Positions 54,241-63,254 of a DNA stretch of 64,000 bases are shown piece by piece (position 1 is the stretch's first letter; each line of letters opens with the position of its first letter). The stretch is from the NCBI GenBank assembly GCA_001797465.1, contig MGPQ01000009.1, positions 1 to 64,000 on the forward strand, in the 5' to 3' direction. Source of the DNA: Deltaproteobacteria bacterium GWB2_55_19. GTDB lineage: Bacteria; Desulfobacterota; GWC2-55-46. The notes under the pieces were generated by a model. It saw nothing but the letters and a program-made list of their open reading frames with translations, had not been told where the DNA came from and searched no databases. Both the position numbers and the translations under genes were made by a program.

Positions 54241-55650
54241 ATGAGCCGTTTGCCGACATCCGGAGAGATGAACACACCTTCGAGCCTTCCTAAGGAGACC
54301 GCGCTTGGCGGTCTCCTTAAAACCCTTTTCACGGAACTTGAGAGAAGCGGGCAGTCTTACTGCGTCTGCGGCAACTACGAAGGGCTCCCCGAATACACCT
54401 CCCACGACGTCGACATCTGGGCAAGCGACGTAGAGGCGTTCGAAAAGATACTCTACGCCTCCGCCGAAAAGAACGGCCTAACGCTCTATCTCCGCAACCG
54501 GCTGGCCAACGGCTCAAACAACTTCTTCTATAAAACCAGCCCCGGAATAGAGTTCGTCCATATAGACGTCCTCTCGGAATGCGCGTGGGCGTCCTTTGTA
54601 CCGATAGTCCGCTCCGCAAGGATCGGCGAAGGAAGGGTCAAATACAGGGGCTTCTTCGTCGCGGAGCCGATTGTGGAGTCCGCCATGCACCTCCTGTATC
54701 CGCTCCTCCACGCCGGAAAGGTCAAGGATAAGTACAGGGAGAAGATATTTTCCTTCAGGGAGGAACCGCGCTTCGCGCTCATCCTCGAAGAGGCCGTAGG
54801 CAAAGACGGGGCCGGGGAGCTCCTCGCAAAGATATCCCGGCGGGACTGGAAGGGGATAGAGAAAAACGCCGGGCGATACAGGCTTCAGGCCGTTCTCAAC
54901 TCTCTGGCCAGAGACAACGTGAGGGTCGCCAGGGCCTTCATCTCCTTCGCGTGGACGAATGTGGCGCGCCTCTTCTCCCCCTCCGGGCTCTTCATGGCAG
55001 TCATGGGCCCGGACGGGTGCGGGAAAACAACACTATCTAACAGACTGCTGGAGAAGTTCGGCGACTGCTTCACCTCAGGCAAGCTCAAGAAGTTCTACTG
55101 GAGGCCGTTTCTCCTCCCCCGGATAGCGGACCTCTCGCCGTTCAAGAAAAAGGGGAAACCGAGAAACGGCCTTGAGGACGTAGGCCTGCGCACGGTAAGC
55201 ATGTCGCCAAAGGCGCGCCTCGCGTACCTCCTTAAGTTCCTCTACTACTGGGCCGACTTCGTCGCGGGTAGGCTTAAGTACCAGTCGGCGTGGTCGAGGG
55301 GCGGCCTCGTCTTCTTCGACAGGTACTACTACGACCACATGGTCTACCCTGAGAGGTTCGGTTTCTCGGTGCCGAAACCCCTCATGAGGGCACTCGGACG
55401 CCTTATCCCGGAGCCGGACCTGAAGTTCTACCTCCACGCGCCGCCAAAGAGGCTACTTGAAAGGAAACAGGAGCTCCCGGCCAGCGAGATAATAAGGCAA
55501 CAGGAGGAGTACAGGCGCCTCATTGCATCCCTAAAGGGCGGCTACGTCATAGACACGAGCAGGACTATCGAGGAGACCGAGCAGGAGATAATGCGGATAT
55601 GCGCCTCATTCATGGCCAAAAGGCTCAAACGGGGCGGCATTAATGGATAG
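54241..55650 (+). CDS. Nucleotidyltransferase-like/thymidylate-kinase-like fusion in the exopolysaccharide cluster
   Basis: A 469-residue two-part protein. The N-terminal 120 residues contain CVCGNYEGLPEYTSHDVDIW, with an Asp-x-Asp pattern like a minimal nucleotidyltransferase. From about residue 255 there is a P-loop kinase resembling thymidylate kinase: MGPDGCGKTTL, then FFDRYYYDHM with the DRY-type motif. Proteins of this make-up occur in polysaccharide loci; the substrate is unknown. Start codon is uncertain: ATG 54241 lacks a ribosome site and ATG 54268 is an alternative. The next gene overlaps by eight bases. Confidence 0.72.
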   Translation: MSRLPTSGEMNTPSSLPKETALGGLLKTLFTELERSGQSYCVCGNYEGLPEYTSHDVDIWASDVEAFEKILYASAEKNGLTLYLRNRLANGSNNFFYKTSPGIEFVHIDVLSECAWASFVPIVRSARIGEGRVKYRGFFVAEPIVESAMHLLYPLLHAGKVKDKYREKIFSFREEPRFALILEEAVGKDGAGELLAKISRRDWKGIEKNAGRYRLQAVLNSLARDNVRVARAFISFAWTNVARLFSPSGLFMAVMGPDGCGKTTLSNRLLEKFGDCFTSGKLKKFYWRPFLLPRIADLSPFKKKGKPRNGLEDVGLRTVSMSPKARLAYLLKFLYYWADFVAGRLKYQSAWSRGGLVFFDRYYYDHMVYPERFGFSVPKPLMRALGRLIPEPDLKFYLHAPPKRLLERKQELPASEIIRQQEEYRRLIASLKGGYVIDTSRTIEETEQEIMRICASFMAKRLKRGGING

Positions 55651-57055
55651 GAGGCTCAATGGATGCCTTTATCTCGCGCCGGAGGGCGGAGACCTTGCAA
55701 TCGTCACTGACGCCGGGCTCTCCTCTTGCCTGGGCCTCCCTGCGGGCGCAAGGGCCTCAGAGCCAAAGGGAGGCGCGTTGAACGGCCTCGGCTCCATCGA
55801 CGGGGCGGAATCGGTCCTCATCCTCACGTCCACGCGGATCGGCGACGCGGCTATCAGAAAGCGGCTCGCTAAGGCGGGCCTCTCGATGCTCTCGTCCCAC
55901 ATAGTAATGCCGTCTTTTGCGAACCCTCGGTGGCTCCTGCCCAATGACAGGGACCTCATAAGGAATTGTGGTAATATCGTAAAACCCTCGTCACTTAAGG
56001 CCAGGGCCGCGTGGCGCGTAACGCGCGCCCTGAACATCGCCGGGAGGCCGGAGCTCGTCTTCCCGGACAGGGTAGTCGTCGCAATGCGCGCGTCCACCAG
56101 GCGCTCATCCGGCGCCCTCAAGGGGTTCCTCTCGAAAGTCATGAACGACGACGGCATAGACCTCGTCCTGTACACCGGCGCGAACGGCTATTATTACCAG
56201 AAGTTCACGGCCCAGGTGATGGACCGGAAACGCGGGACAATCGCTTACGCCAAGATTGCCAGGACCGAGCAGGCCCGCAAGAGGGTCGAGGACGAGGCAA
56301 GGGCCTTGAAAGAGCTTGAGTCCATGTCGCTCTCTCTGATGAAGGCGCCGAGGCACGTCTTTTACGGGACCATGGAAGGCTCCGGAGACACCGTCCTCGT
56401 GCAGACGCCGCCCCCAGCAGGTGTCTCAGCGGTCAAAAGGGCGCTCGACGAGAGGCACGTAAAGGCGCTCTCGGAACTTTTTGAGAAGACGAGGCGATGC
56501 GTCAAGGGCTCTGATATCATCACTCGGATGGATGCGTCGTTAAGGACGCTCTCGGGCGCGCGCGCAAATCGCAAAAAGCTTTTCGATGCCGTCGAAAGCG
56601 GCCTCTCAAAGCTCCGCCCCGCGCTCGACGGCAAAGAGTTTCACGTAGGCCTCTCTCACGGGGATTTCACCCCGTGGAACATATATCTCAAAAGGCAGGA
56701 GATGTTCGTCTTCGACTGGGAGCTCGCCTCCCAAAGGGCGCCTCTCTGGGACGCGTACAACTTCATCATTCATAGCGAGCATCTCATCTTCGGTAAGGGC
56801 GCCAAAGAGATATTCGCCCTGCTCAAGGGCGAGAGGTACTCGAAGCTCATCGGGCCCTACGTGGAGAGGGCGGGGCTACCGGCGCATGAGGCGCGCGCGC
56901 TCCTCCCCCTGTACCTTACGGAAGTACTGCTCTATTATATCGATTTAGTGTCCAAATACGAATTTGAAGGGACCAGGGAAGGGATCGAGGGCGAGGTGGC
57001 TCTGATGATTTCGGAGCTCTTGAAACTCGCGCTCGCTGACATCGGGAATGGCTGA
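55643..57055 (+). CDS. Aminoglycoside-phosphotransferase-fold kinase
   Basis: A 470-residue protein. The kinase core lies in the second half: LSHGDFTPWNIYL is the catalytic loop and VFDWELA the metal-binding DxD/DWE motif of the APH/choline-kinase superfamily. An ATP-binding lysine is probably that in YYYQKFT (about 190). The N-terminal 150 residues show no known domain. In this cluster it may phosphorylate a sugar or lipid acceptor. It overlaps both neighbours by eight bases, showing tight coupling. Confidence 0.75.
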   Translation: MDRRLNGCLYLAPEGGDLAIVTDAGLSSCLGLPAGARASEPKGGALNGLGSIDGAESVLILTSTRIGDAAIRKRLAKAGLSMLSSHIVMPSFANPRWLLPNDRDLIRNCGNIVKPSSLKARAAWRVTRALNIAGRPELVFPDRVVVAMRASTRRSSGALKGFLSKVMNDDGIDLVLYTGANGYYYQKFTAQVMDRKRGTIAYAKIARTEQARKRVEDEARALKELESMSLSLMKAPRHVFYGTMEGSGDTVLVQTPPPAGVSAVKRALDERHVKALSELFEKTRRCVKGSDIITRMDASLRTLSGARANRKKLFDAVESGLSKLRPALDGKEFHVGLSHGDFTPWNIYLKRQEMFVFDWELASQRAPLWDAYNFIIHSEHLIFGKGAKEIFALLKGERYSKLIGPYVERAGLPAHEARALLPLYLTEVLLYYIDLVSKYEFEGTREGIEGEVALMISELLKLALADIGNG

Positions 57056-58595
57056 AAACACCGGGACCACCACAACTGGGGCGCGCGGGATAAACCCCTA
57101 TGTCGCCGGAGGGGCGATAGCGGCGGTCGTCCTGTCGTTCGCCATCGGGCTACTCATCACAACCAACCCGGTTTACGGCGCGGCGCTCGCCTTCGCAGTC
57201 GCCTTTCCCGTGGTGTACAAATTCCGCAAGGCCTTTATCATGGGCTACGCCGCGTACCTCCCGTTCGAGGAGCTCTTCCTCAAGTTCGCGCCCGACCAGC
57301 TCTATCCGCTCTTCAGGTACGGGGCCGAAGGGACGATATTCCTCCTCTTCGTCGTCGTAGTCGGTGAGAACCTCCTCCGAGGCAGGGGATGGAGGAGGAC
57401 ACAGCTCGACCTCCCCATATTCATGCTCGCCGGCGCGGTGCTGGCCTCTACGGTCGTGAACTCCGTGCCGCCGACGGTCGCGGCCCTCGGCGTAAAGAGC
57501 GTCTTCAGATACATCTTCCTCTTCTTTATAATCACCCAGTCCGATTACACGAGAAAGGACCTCAAGGTCTTTCTCTCCATATTCATAGCGAGCGGCGTCC
57601 TCCAGATATTCGCCGGTCTCGTGCAGATGGTCGGAGGCGAGTACGTATACGACTTCTTCAGGCCGAGAGACGTCGTCGTCGGGGATAAAATCCTGAAAAG
57701 CCAGGACATCACCTTGAGTTCTGAGGGCTTAAGGGTCTGCGGCACGCTCCTTCGCTACGGCGTATACGGAAACTACATAGCATTGCTCCTCTGCCTGCCG
57801 CTCGCGAGGCGCTATGTCGGCAAGGACAAGGGGCTCGCGACGACCGCTATAATCCTGCTCGGCGCGATAGTCCTCGTCGCGAGCTTTTCAAGGAAGGGCT
57901 GGATAGCGATGTATATCGCGTTCATCTACATGAACTGGCTATCCGGCAAGAAGGTGAAGACTGCGGCGCTCCTCGGCCTCCCCATCCTCGGCGTGCCGTT
58001 CCTCCTCATATATTACGGATTTGCGCAGTCGCTTACCCAGGAGACAACGGCTAACCCGATAATGAGGCTTGTCGAGATGTTCTCGCCGGACTACCTCTCA
58101 CACACGCTTGAGAGGACGAGGCTCTACATACTCACATACGTCACATACAGGATAGCGCGTGACTTCTTCTGGTTCGGGGTCGGCCCCGGGCTCATCGGTA
58201 GCGACGTCACAGGCACAGCCGGGGGCACGACCGCCCTCGTCGAAGTGGACAGGATATCGGGGCTGGATTTCGCTGACGAGCGGCTCGCGCTTTTAACCGA
58301 CGTCGGGTTCGTCAACATCTTCGCCCAGATAGGTTTCTTCGGCATTCTCGCCGTAGTCATCCTGCTCGCGAGGTTCATAAAACAGTCCAAAAGGCTTTTT
58401 ATTACAAGGGCCGACAGCGAGACGAGGACCGTCGCGCTCATGTTCCTCGGTTTTACGGTAATAATGATAGTCGAGAGCTTTTTCGGCTCGCCTTTGACCT
58501 ACAGGGCGGTGAGCTTCTACTTCTGGCTATTCGCAGGGTTGCTTTTTTCAAAAGGGATGGCGGAAGACCCCGCCCCCGGAAAGGCCTCAACATGA
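57048..58595 (+). CDS. O-antigen ligase/polymerase (Wzy/WaaL-like) membrane protein
   Basis: A 515-residue protein with about eleven to twelve membrane helices and a large periplasmic loop at about 310-420, containing RTRLYILTY and FFWFGVGPG. The FGVGPG-type motif and loop placement are typical of Wzy_C/O-antigen ligase domains that polymerise or attach glycans in the periplasm. Coupled to its neighbours by 8- and 4-base overlaps. Confidence 0.85.
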   Translation: MAENTGTTTTGARGINPYVAGGAIAAVVLSFAIGLLITTNPVYGAALAFAVAFPVVYKFRKAFIMGYAAYLPFEELFLKFAPDQLYPLFRYGAEGTIFLLFVVVVGENLLRGRGWRRTQLDLPIFMLAGAVLASTVVNSVPPTVAALGVKSVFRYIFLFFIITQSDYTRKDLKVFLSIFIASGVLQIFAGLVQMVGGEYVYDFFRPRDVVVGDKILKSQDITLSSEGLRVCGTLLRYGVYGNYIALLLCLPLARRYVGKDKGLATTAIILLGAIVLVASFSRKGWIAMYIAFIYMNWLSGKKVKTAALLGLPILGVPFLLIYYGFAQSLTQETTANPIMRLVEMFSPDYLSHTLERTRLYILTYVTYRIARDFFWFGVGPGLIGSDVTGTAGGTTALVEVDRISGLDFADERLALLTDVGFVNIFAQIGFFGILAVVILLARFIKQSKRLFITRADSETRTVALMFLGFTVIMIVESFFGSPLTYRAVSFYFWLFAGLLFSKGMAEDPAPGKAST

Positions 58596-59326
58596 GCATC
58601 TCGGACTTCCACAGGAAGGACTATACCAGTATAAACACAACACTCCACGTTGAGGACAGCCCCTGGAAGATAGAAAAGGTAAGAAAGCTCATCGGCAAGA
58701 GGCTCTCTCCAAGGGTCATCTGCGACATCGGGTGCGGGGCAGGGCTCATCGCAAAGGGCATGGCTGAGGCCTATCCGGACGCGTTGGTCATCGGGCTCGA
58801 CATCTCCATCGACATGCTCAAGGCCGCCAGGAGAAACACCCCGGAGGCGGAGTTCGTCAACGCGCGTATTGAGGCCCTGCCCATAGGCGCAGGCATGGCC
58901 GACATAATCATGCTCATGGACGTCCTTGAACACCTCGAAGACCCGGGAAAGGTCCTCGGCGCATTGAGCCAGATCGCCAGACACCTCATCATAAAGGTGC
59001 CGCTGGAAGACTCGCTCTGGTACTGGGCGAACGACAAGACCGGACGCTACACGAGGGAGGAGAACCGGAGGAAGCTCGGTCACATACAGTACTTCAAGAT
59101 GAGCTCGCTCACAAGGCTCCTTAACAACGCCGGGTTCGAGGTCGTAGCATACGAGATAATCTCGCAGAACGTCGACAACCCGGACAACCCGCACATATCG
59201 AAACTCGGGAAAGTAATAAACCCCGTGAGGGTCCTAGCGTACAAGGTCTCGAAAAGGCTCTTCGCCAGGGTCTTTAACGGCTCCGTCATACTCCTTGCGG
59301 GGAACACCCGCCTTAAAAACAAATGA
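58592..59326 (+). CDS. SAM-dependent methyltransferase
   Basis: A 244-residue class I methyltransferase. Motif I is CDIGCGAGLIAKG, with the acidic post-I residue in GLDIS. MLMDVLEHLEDP is the motif common in sugar and small-molecule methyltransferases. It probably methylates a sugar residue or the glycan chain. It overlaps the previous and next genes by four bases each. Confidence 0.86.
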   Translation: MSISDFHRKDYTSINTTLHVEDSPWKIEKVRKLIGKRLSPRVICDIGCGAGLIAKGMAEAYPDALVIGLDISIDMLKAARRNTPEAEFVNARIEALPIGAGMADIIMLMDVLEHLEDPGKVLGALSQIARHLIIKVPLEDSLWYWANDKTGRYTREENRRKLGHIQYFKMSSLTRLLNNAGFEVVAYEIISQNVDNPDNPHISKLGKVINPVRVLAYKVSKRLFARVFNGSVILLAGNTRLKNK

Positions 59327-60675
59327 GGGATTACCTCTCGAGCAGGTTCAAGAGGGCGTTCAGCTCTCCCACGAGGGTGAAGGGGGTCTACGCCATCCTC
59401 GACAAGGGTGTAGTAGGTCTCTTCGGCGTGGTATTCGGCGTCCTCATAATACGCCAGTTGCCCAGGGAAGAATTCGGCGCGTTCTTACTTTCCGAGTCCT
59501 TCAGGGTCATACTCGTCTCATCGGTCGACGTCGCGGTCGGGCAGGCGATAATAAAGTACATCTCCGAGCGCCATGACGCCGACACGCCAGCCATCCTCTT
59601 CAACTCGCTCGTATTCAAGGCCGTGCTCTGGGCGGCCTCGACCGTTGCGCTCGTAATGCTTTCGTTCTTCGCGTCCGACTGGTTCGGGGGCGCGGCCGTC
59701 GGCGAGCTCTTAAGGCTCCTGCCCATACTAATGGTCTCTATGCTCCTTAACAACCAGCCGAAGCAGTACCTCACCGCCCGGATGAATATAGGCCGGGTAT
59801 TCGCGCTGGACCTGTCACTCTTCGCCATATTCCTCATAGGCTTCTACATCTTCAGGGAATGGCTCGTCACCGCGAAGAGCGTGATACTGCTTTTATCCGC
59901 CGTATACCTCGTAAACTCAGTGCAGGGCTGGGTACATATATTCGGCAAGGTATCTCTCTCCTCCCGCGTCGACCCGGAGTGGATGAGGAAGATATATTTT
60001 TTTTCAAAGCACGCGCTCCTCAATAACGTCGGGATGAACGTGTACAACCAGTCGAGCCCCGTGATAATCGGCCTCCTCATGGACGCGACGGCAGTTGCGG
60101 TATTCGGCGCGGCCATGGTCTTCATGCAGTTCTTCTACATGATGGGCGAGGCGTTCAACATGATAGTCTTCCCGCTCACCTCAAAGGAGAGCCGGGGCGG
60201 CAAGGGCTTCGCCAAGGCCGCCGAAATATACGAGAAGTACCTCTCCTACATGCTCGTCATATTCTTCCCGGCCTCCGTCGTGCTCGTCGCCTTTCCGGGG
60301 ACGCTCCTCGACCTCCTGTACGCCGGAAAATACAACGGGACAGAGGCTGTGACCGTTTTGAGGCTCATCGGGCTATGGGGCCTGCTCGCGCCGTTCGTAA
60401 GGCTCCTTGCGAGCGTCGTTAACGGCATGGAGCGGCCCGACCTCCTCGCCATGACCGTCGTTATCTCGGCCCTCGCCAACATCGCGCTCAACTTCGCGCT
60501 CATACCATTATGGGGCGTTACAGGCTCAGGCGTCGCGCTCTTTGCAAGCATCGTAGTCATGTTCATCACTATCCATCTCCTTACGAGCACGCTCATCAAG
60601 GTGAGCTACTTAAGACCTGTCGCCGGGGCCTTAAGGCTCTGCGTATCCTTCTTCGGGCCGAGGAAGGAGATATGA
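59323..60675 (+). CDS. Polysaccharide flippase (Wzx/MATE-like)
   Basis: A 450-residue protein with about twelve membrane helices, starting with a short cytoplasmic region and GVYAILDKGVVGLFGVVFG. This fits the polysaccharide-transport (RfbX/MurJ-like) group that moves lipid-linked repeat units across the inner membrane. With the Wzy-like protein it defines a Wzx/Wzy-dependent pathway. Confidence 0.88.
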   Translation: MRDYLSSRFKRAFSSPTRVKGVYAILDKGVVGLFGVVFGVLIIRQLPREEFGAFLLSESFRVILVSSVDVAVGQAIIKYISERHDADTPAILFNSLVFKAVLWAASTVALVMLSFFASDWFGGAAVGELLRLLPILMVSMLLNNQPKQYLTARMNIGRVFALDLSLFAIFLIGFYIFREWLVTAKSVILLLSAVYLVNSVQGWVHIFGKVSLSSRVDPEWMRKIYFFSKHALLNNVGMNVYNQSSPVIIGLLMDATAVAVFGAAMVFMQFFYMMGEAFNMIVFPLTSKESRGGKGFAKAAEIYEKYLSYMLVIFFPASVVLVAFPGTLLDLLYAGKYNGTEAVTVLRLIGLWGLLAPFVRLLASVVNGMERPDLLAMTVVISALANIALNFALIPLWGVTGSGVALFASIVVMFITIHLLTSTLIKVSYLRPVAGALRLCVSFFGPRKEI

Positions 60676-62015
60676 AAAAAATCTTCGCTTACATCGTCGC
60701 AGTAACGCTCCTGTCCCTGTCAGCCGTGACTTCCCACGCCGTAGACGCGCCGGCGCGTAAGCTCGTCAGTCTCTTCGACGCAGGCAAGAGGGTCGGCCCG
60801 TCTACCGGGATGGACGCGTGCGCGAGGTGCGCTTCCGCCTCTGCGTTCCTTAAATCCGAGATCCTCAAAAAGACAGGTTACGCGTTTAAAGGCAAGGGGA
60901 GCGACATAGTAATCAAGATAGTCCCGGAAAATGAAGTGCGCGGGCCTGAAGGCTACGCTATCTCGCACGAGGACGGGCGGGTGGTTCTGAGAGCCGGGTC
61001 TGAGGCGGGCGCGCTCTACGGGGCGAGGGCCTTGATGAACACGCTCGAGAAAGACCCACAAGGGTTTTACTTCAGGAAGGCGACTATCGAGGACTTTCCC
61101 GGCATACGGATAAGGGCGCTCCACCTGCCCTTGATAAGCGACGCCTCCTACATGAAGGAGGTCATCACGAGGGCCGCGCTCCTCAGATTCAACACCGTCA
61201 TCATTATGGCCGACGACATGGTCGTCTACCACTCCCACCCGGAGCTTGCGAGAAAGGGCGCTCTCCCGATGGAGACGCTTGAGGAGATCGTCGCCCACGC
61301 GCGAGGCCTCGGGCTCAATGTCATCCCTGAGATACAGCTCCTAACGCACCAGACAGACCTCTTCAAGACCGCACACCCGTCTCTCATGCTGAACGCGCAC
61401 ACCTACGACCCCGACAAGGAAGAGGTCTTTCGTATAGTATTCGACCTCATAGACGAGCTTGCAGATGTCTTCAGCCCAGAGTACTTCCACATAGGCCACG
61501 ACGAGGTCTGGGGCGTCCACTGGGCCACAAAACCCGCGGTCAAGGACAAGGACAGGGTCCTGAACTTTGACGCCTACGCCCGCCACATAAACAGGGTCCA
61601 GGAATACCTCAAGAGAAAGAACATCAAGACGATCATCTGGGGGGACATGTTCCTCCACCCCTCCATGTTCACGGAGATGGCCTGGAAACAGCTCCACGGG
61701 ACCGACGGATTCGACAATGCGCTCGGACTTATCTCGAAGGAGGTCGTCATCGCCGACTACCACTACTACGACACGAGCGATTTCTCCACGATGAAGTTCT
61801 TTCAGAAAAAGGGTTTCAAGGTCTTTGGCTCCACCTTTGACAAGAAAAATAACATATTCTCGTTCGCAAGATACGCGCTCAAGCTCGAGGAACCCCCGCT
61901 CGGGATGATATCAACGACCTGGTTCCACATGACCAGGATGGAGAAGCAGATAATAGACGATATTATCGGGTGGTCAGCCGAGGCGTACTGGGACCCGATG
62001 TCTCAATGGAAGTGA
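60672..62015 (+). CDS. Exported glycoside hydrolase family 20-like protein
   Basis: A 447-residue protein with a signal peptide (residues about 1-23). A GH20b-type N-terminal domain (GYAISHEDGRVVLRAGSEAGALYGARAL split over 94-121) precedes a TIM barrel. The catalytic Asp277-Glu278 pair lies in FHIGHDEVWG. GH20 enzymes remove GlcNAc or GalNAc by substrate-assisted catalysis. Its place in the locus suggests trimming or recycling of a hexosamine-containing polymer. The ATG overlaps the flippase stop as ATGA. Confidence 0.87.
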   Translation: MKKIFAYIVAVTLLSLSAVTSHAVDAPARKLVSLFDAGKRVGPSTGMDACARCASASAFLKSEILKKTGYAFKGKGSDIVIKIVPENEVRGPEGYAISHEDGRVVLRAGSEAGALYGARALMNTLEKDPQGFYFRKATIEDFPGIRIRALHLPLISDASYMKEVITRAALLRFNTVIIMADDMVVYHSHPELARKGALPMETLEEIVAHARGLGLNVIPEIQLLTHQTDLFKTAHPSLMLNAHTYDPDKEEVFRIVFDLIDELADVFSPEYFHIGHDEVWGVHWATKPAVKDKDRVLNFDAYARHINRVQEYLKRKNIKTIIWGDMFLHPSMFTEMAWKQLHGTDGFDNALGLISKEVVIADYHYYDTSDFSTMKFFQKKGFKVFGSTFDKKNNIFSFARYALKLEEPPLGMISTTWFHMTRMEKQIIDDIIGWSAEAYWDPMSQWK

Positions 62016-62019
62016 GGCC

Positions 62020-63228
62020 ATGAAGCTCGTATTCGCGAATAATTTCTACTACATGCGCGGCGGCTCCGAGAGGGTCTTCTTCGACGAGATAGCCCTGCTC
62101 GAAAAGGACGGCCACAAGGTCGCTCCCTTTACCATGCACTTCGAAAAAAACTTTCCTTCGCCGTTTTCGCGCTTTTTCGCGCCCGAGCTCAGGTACGAGG
62201 GCGTGGGGCTTGCGAAGAAGGCGTCGGCGAGCGCAAAGCTCGTTTATTCGAATGACGCGCGCAAAAGCTTCTCCGGACTCCTCGATGCCTTCAAGCCCGA
62301 TATCGTCCACGGGCACAACATCTACGGCAGGCTCACGACCGCTATCATAGACGAGGCGAAGGCGCGCCGCGTGCCATTTGTAATGACCCTCCACGACTAC
62401 AAGCTCATCTGCCCCTCTTACCTCATGATACGGAATGATACGGTCTGTGCGAGGTGCGCTGGCGGGGCCTTTTATAACTGCCTCTTGTCCAGGTGCCACA
62501 AGGGGTCGCTCGTCTCTTCGCTCGTCTATACGGTCGAATCGTACTTCGCAGCCGCGTTCAAAAAATACGACTGGGTGAGCCGTTTCATCTCTCCGAGCTT
62601 ATTTCTTTTAAAAAAGCACCTGGAGGCGGGCTTCCCCGAAAAAAAGCTCGTCCACATACCGAACTTCATCAAGGTGAACGAGTTCGAGCCGGTCTTTTCC
62701 AACAAGGGCTACATCCTCTATGTCGGGAGGCTCTCAAAGGAGAAGGGCGTGGTCACGATGCTGAAGGCCGTGAAAGGGCTTGACGTGAAATTGAAGATAG
62801 TAGGCGACGGGCCGATGAGGAAGGAGTACGAGGCGTTCGCAAAGGAGAACGGCATCACGAACGCAACATTCGAGGGGTATAAGACCGGGGACGGGCTCAA
62901 GGAGATGTTCAAAGGCGCGGCCTTCGTCGTATTCCCATCCGAGTGGCACGAGAACGCGCCGATGTCGATACTGGAGTCCTTTGCCTTCGGCAAGCCAGTC
63001 ATCGCCTCAACGGTCGGCGGGGTGCCGGAGATGGTCATCGACGGAACGACCGGACTACTGTATCCGATGGGCGACCACGCGGCACTCAGGGAGCGCATAA
63101 AGTATTTGTCTTTACACCCGTCGAAGGCCGTCGAGTTCGGCAGGGCCGCGCGCTCAAAAGTCGAGAGAGAAAACAACGCCGAGCGTCACATGGGGATGCT
63201 TAAATGCGTACATGAGGGAACGGCTTAA
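62020..63228 (+). CDS. Glycosyltransferase family 4
   Basis: A 402-residue GT-B glycosyltransferase. The N-terminal acceptor domain has MRGGSERVFFDEIALL; the C-terminal donor domain has YVGRLSKEKG and the E-x7-E motif in SEWHENAPMSILESFAFG. A cysteine-rich stretch (CARCAGGAFYNCLLSRC, about 147-163) lies between them, a feature of some GT4 enzymes in polysaccharide loci. It probably adds a nucleotide-activated sugar to a lipid-linked chain. Confidence 0.9.
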   Translation: MKLVFANNFYYMRGGSERVFFDEIALLEKDGHKVAPFTMHFEKNFPSPFSRFFAPELRYEGVGLAKKASASAKLVYSNDARKSFSGLLDAFKPDIVHGHNIYGRLTTAIIDEAKARRVPFVMTLHDYKLICPSYLMIRNDTVCARCAGGAFYNCLLSRCHKGSLVSSLVYTVESYFAAAFKKYDWVSRFISPSLFLLKKHLEAGFPEKKLVHIPNFIKVNEFEPVFSNKGYILYVGRLSKEKGVVTMLKAVKGLDVKLKIVGDGPMRKEYEAFAKENGITNATFEGYKTGDGLKEMFKGAAFVVFPSEWHENAPMSILESFAFGKPVIASTVGGVPEMVIDGTTGLLYPMGDHAALRERIKYLSLHPSKAVEFGRAARSKVERENNAERHMGMLKCVHEGTA

Positions 63229-63254
63229 TTTCAAAGGCTTATCGAGGGAAACTG

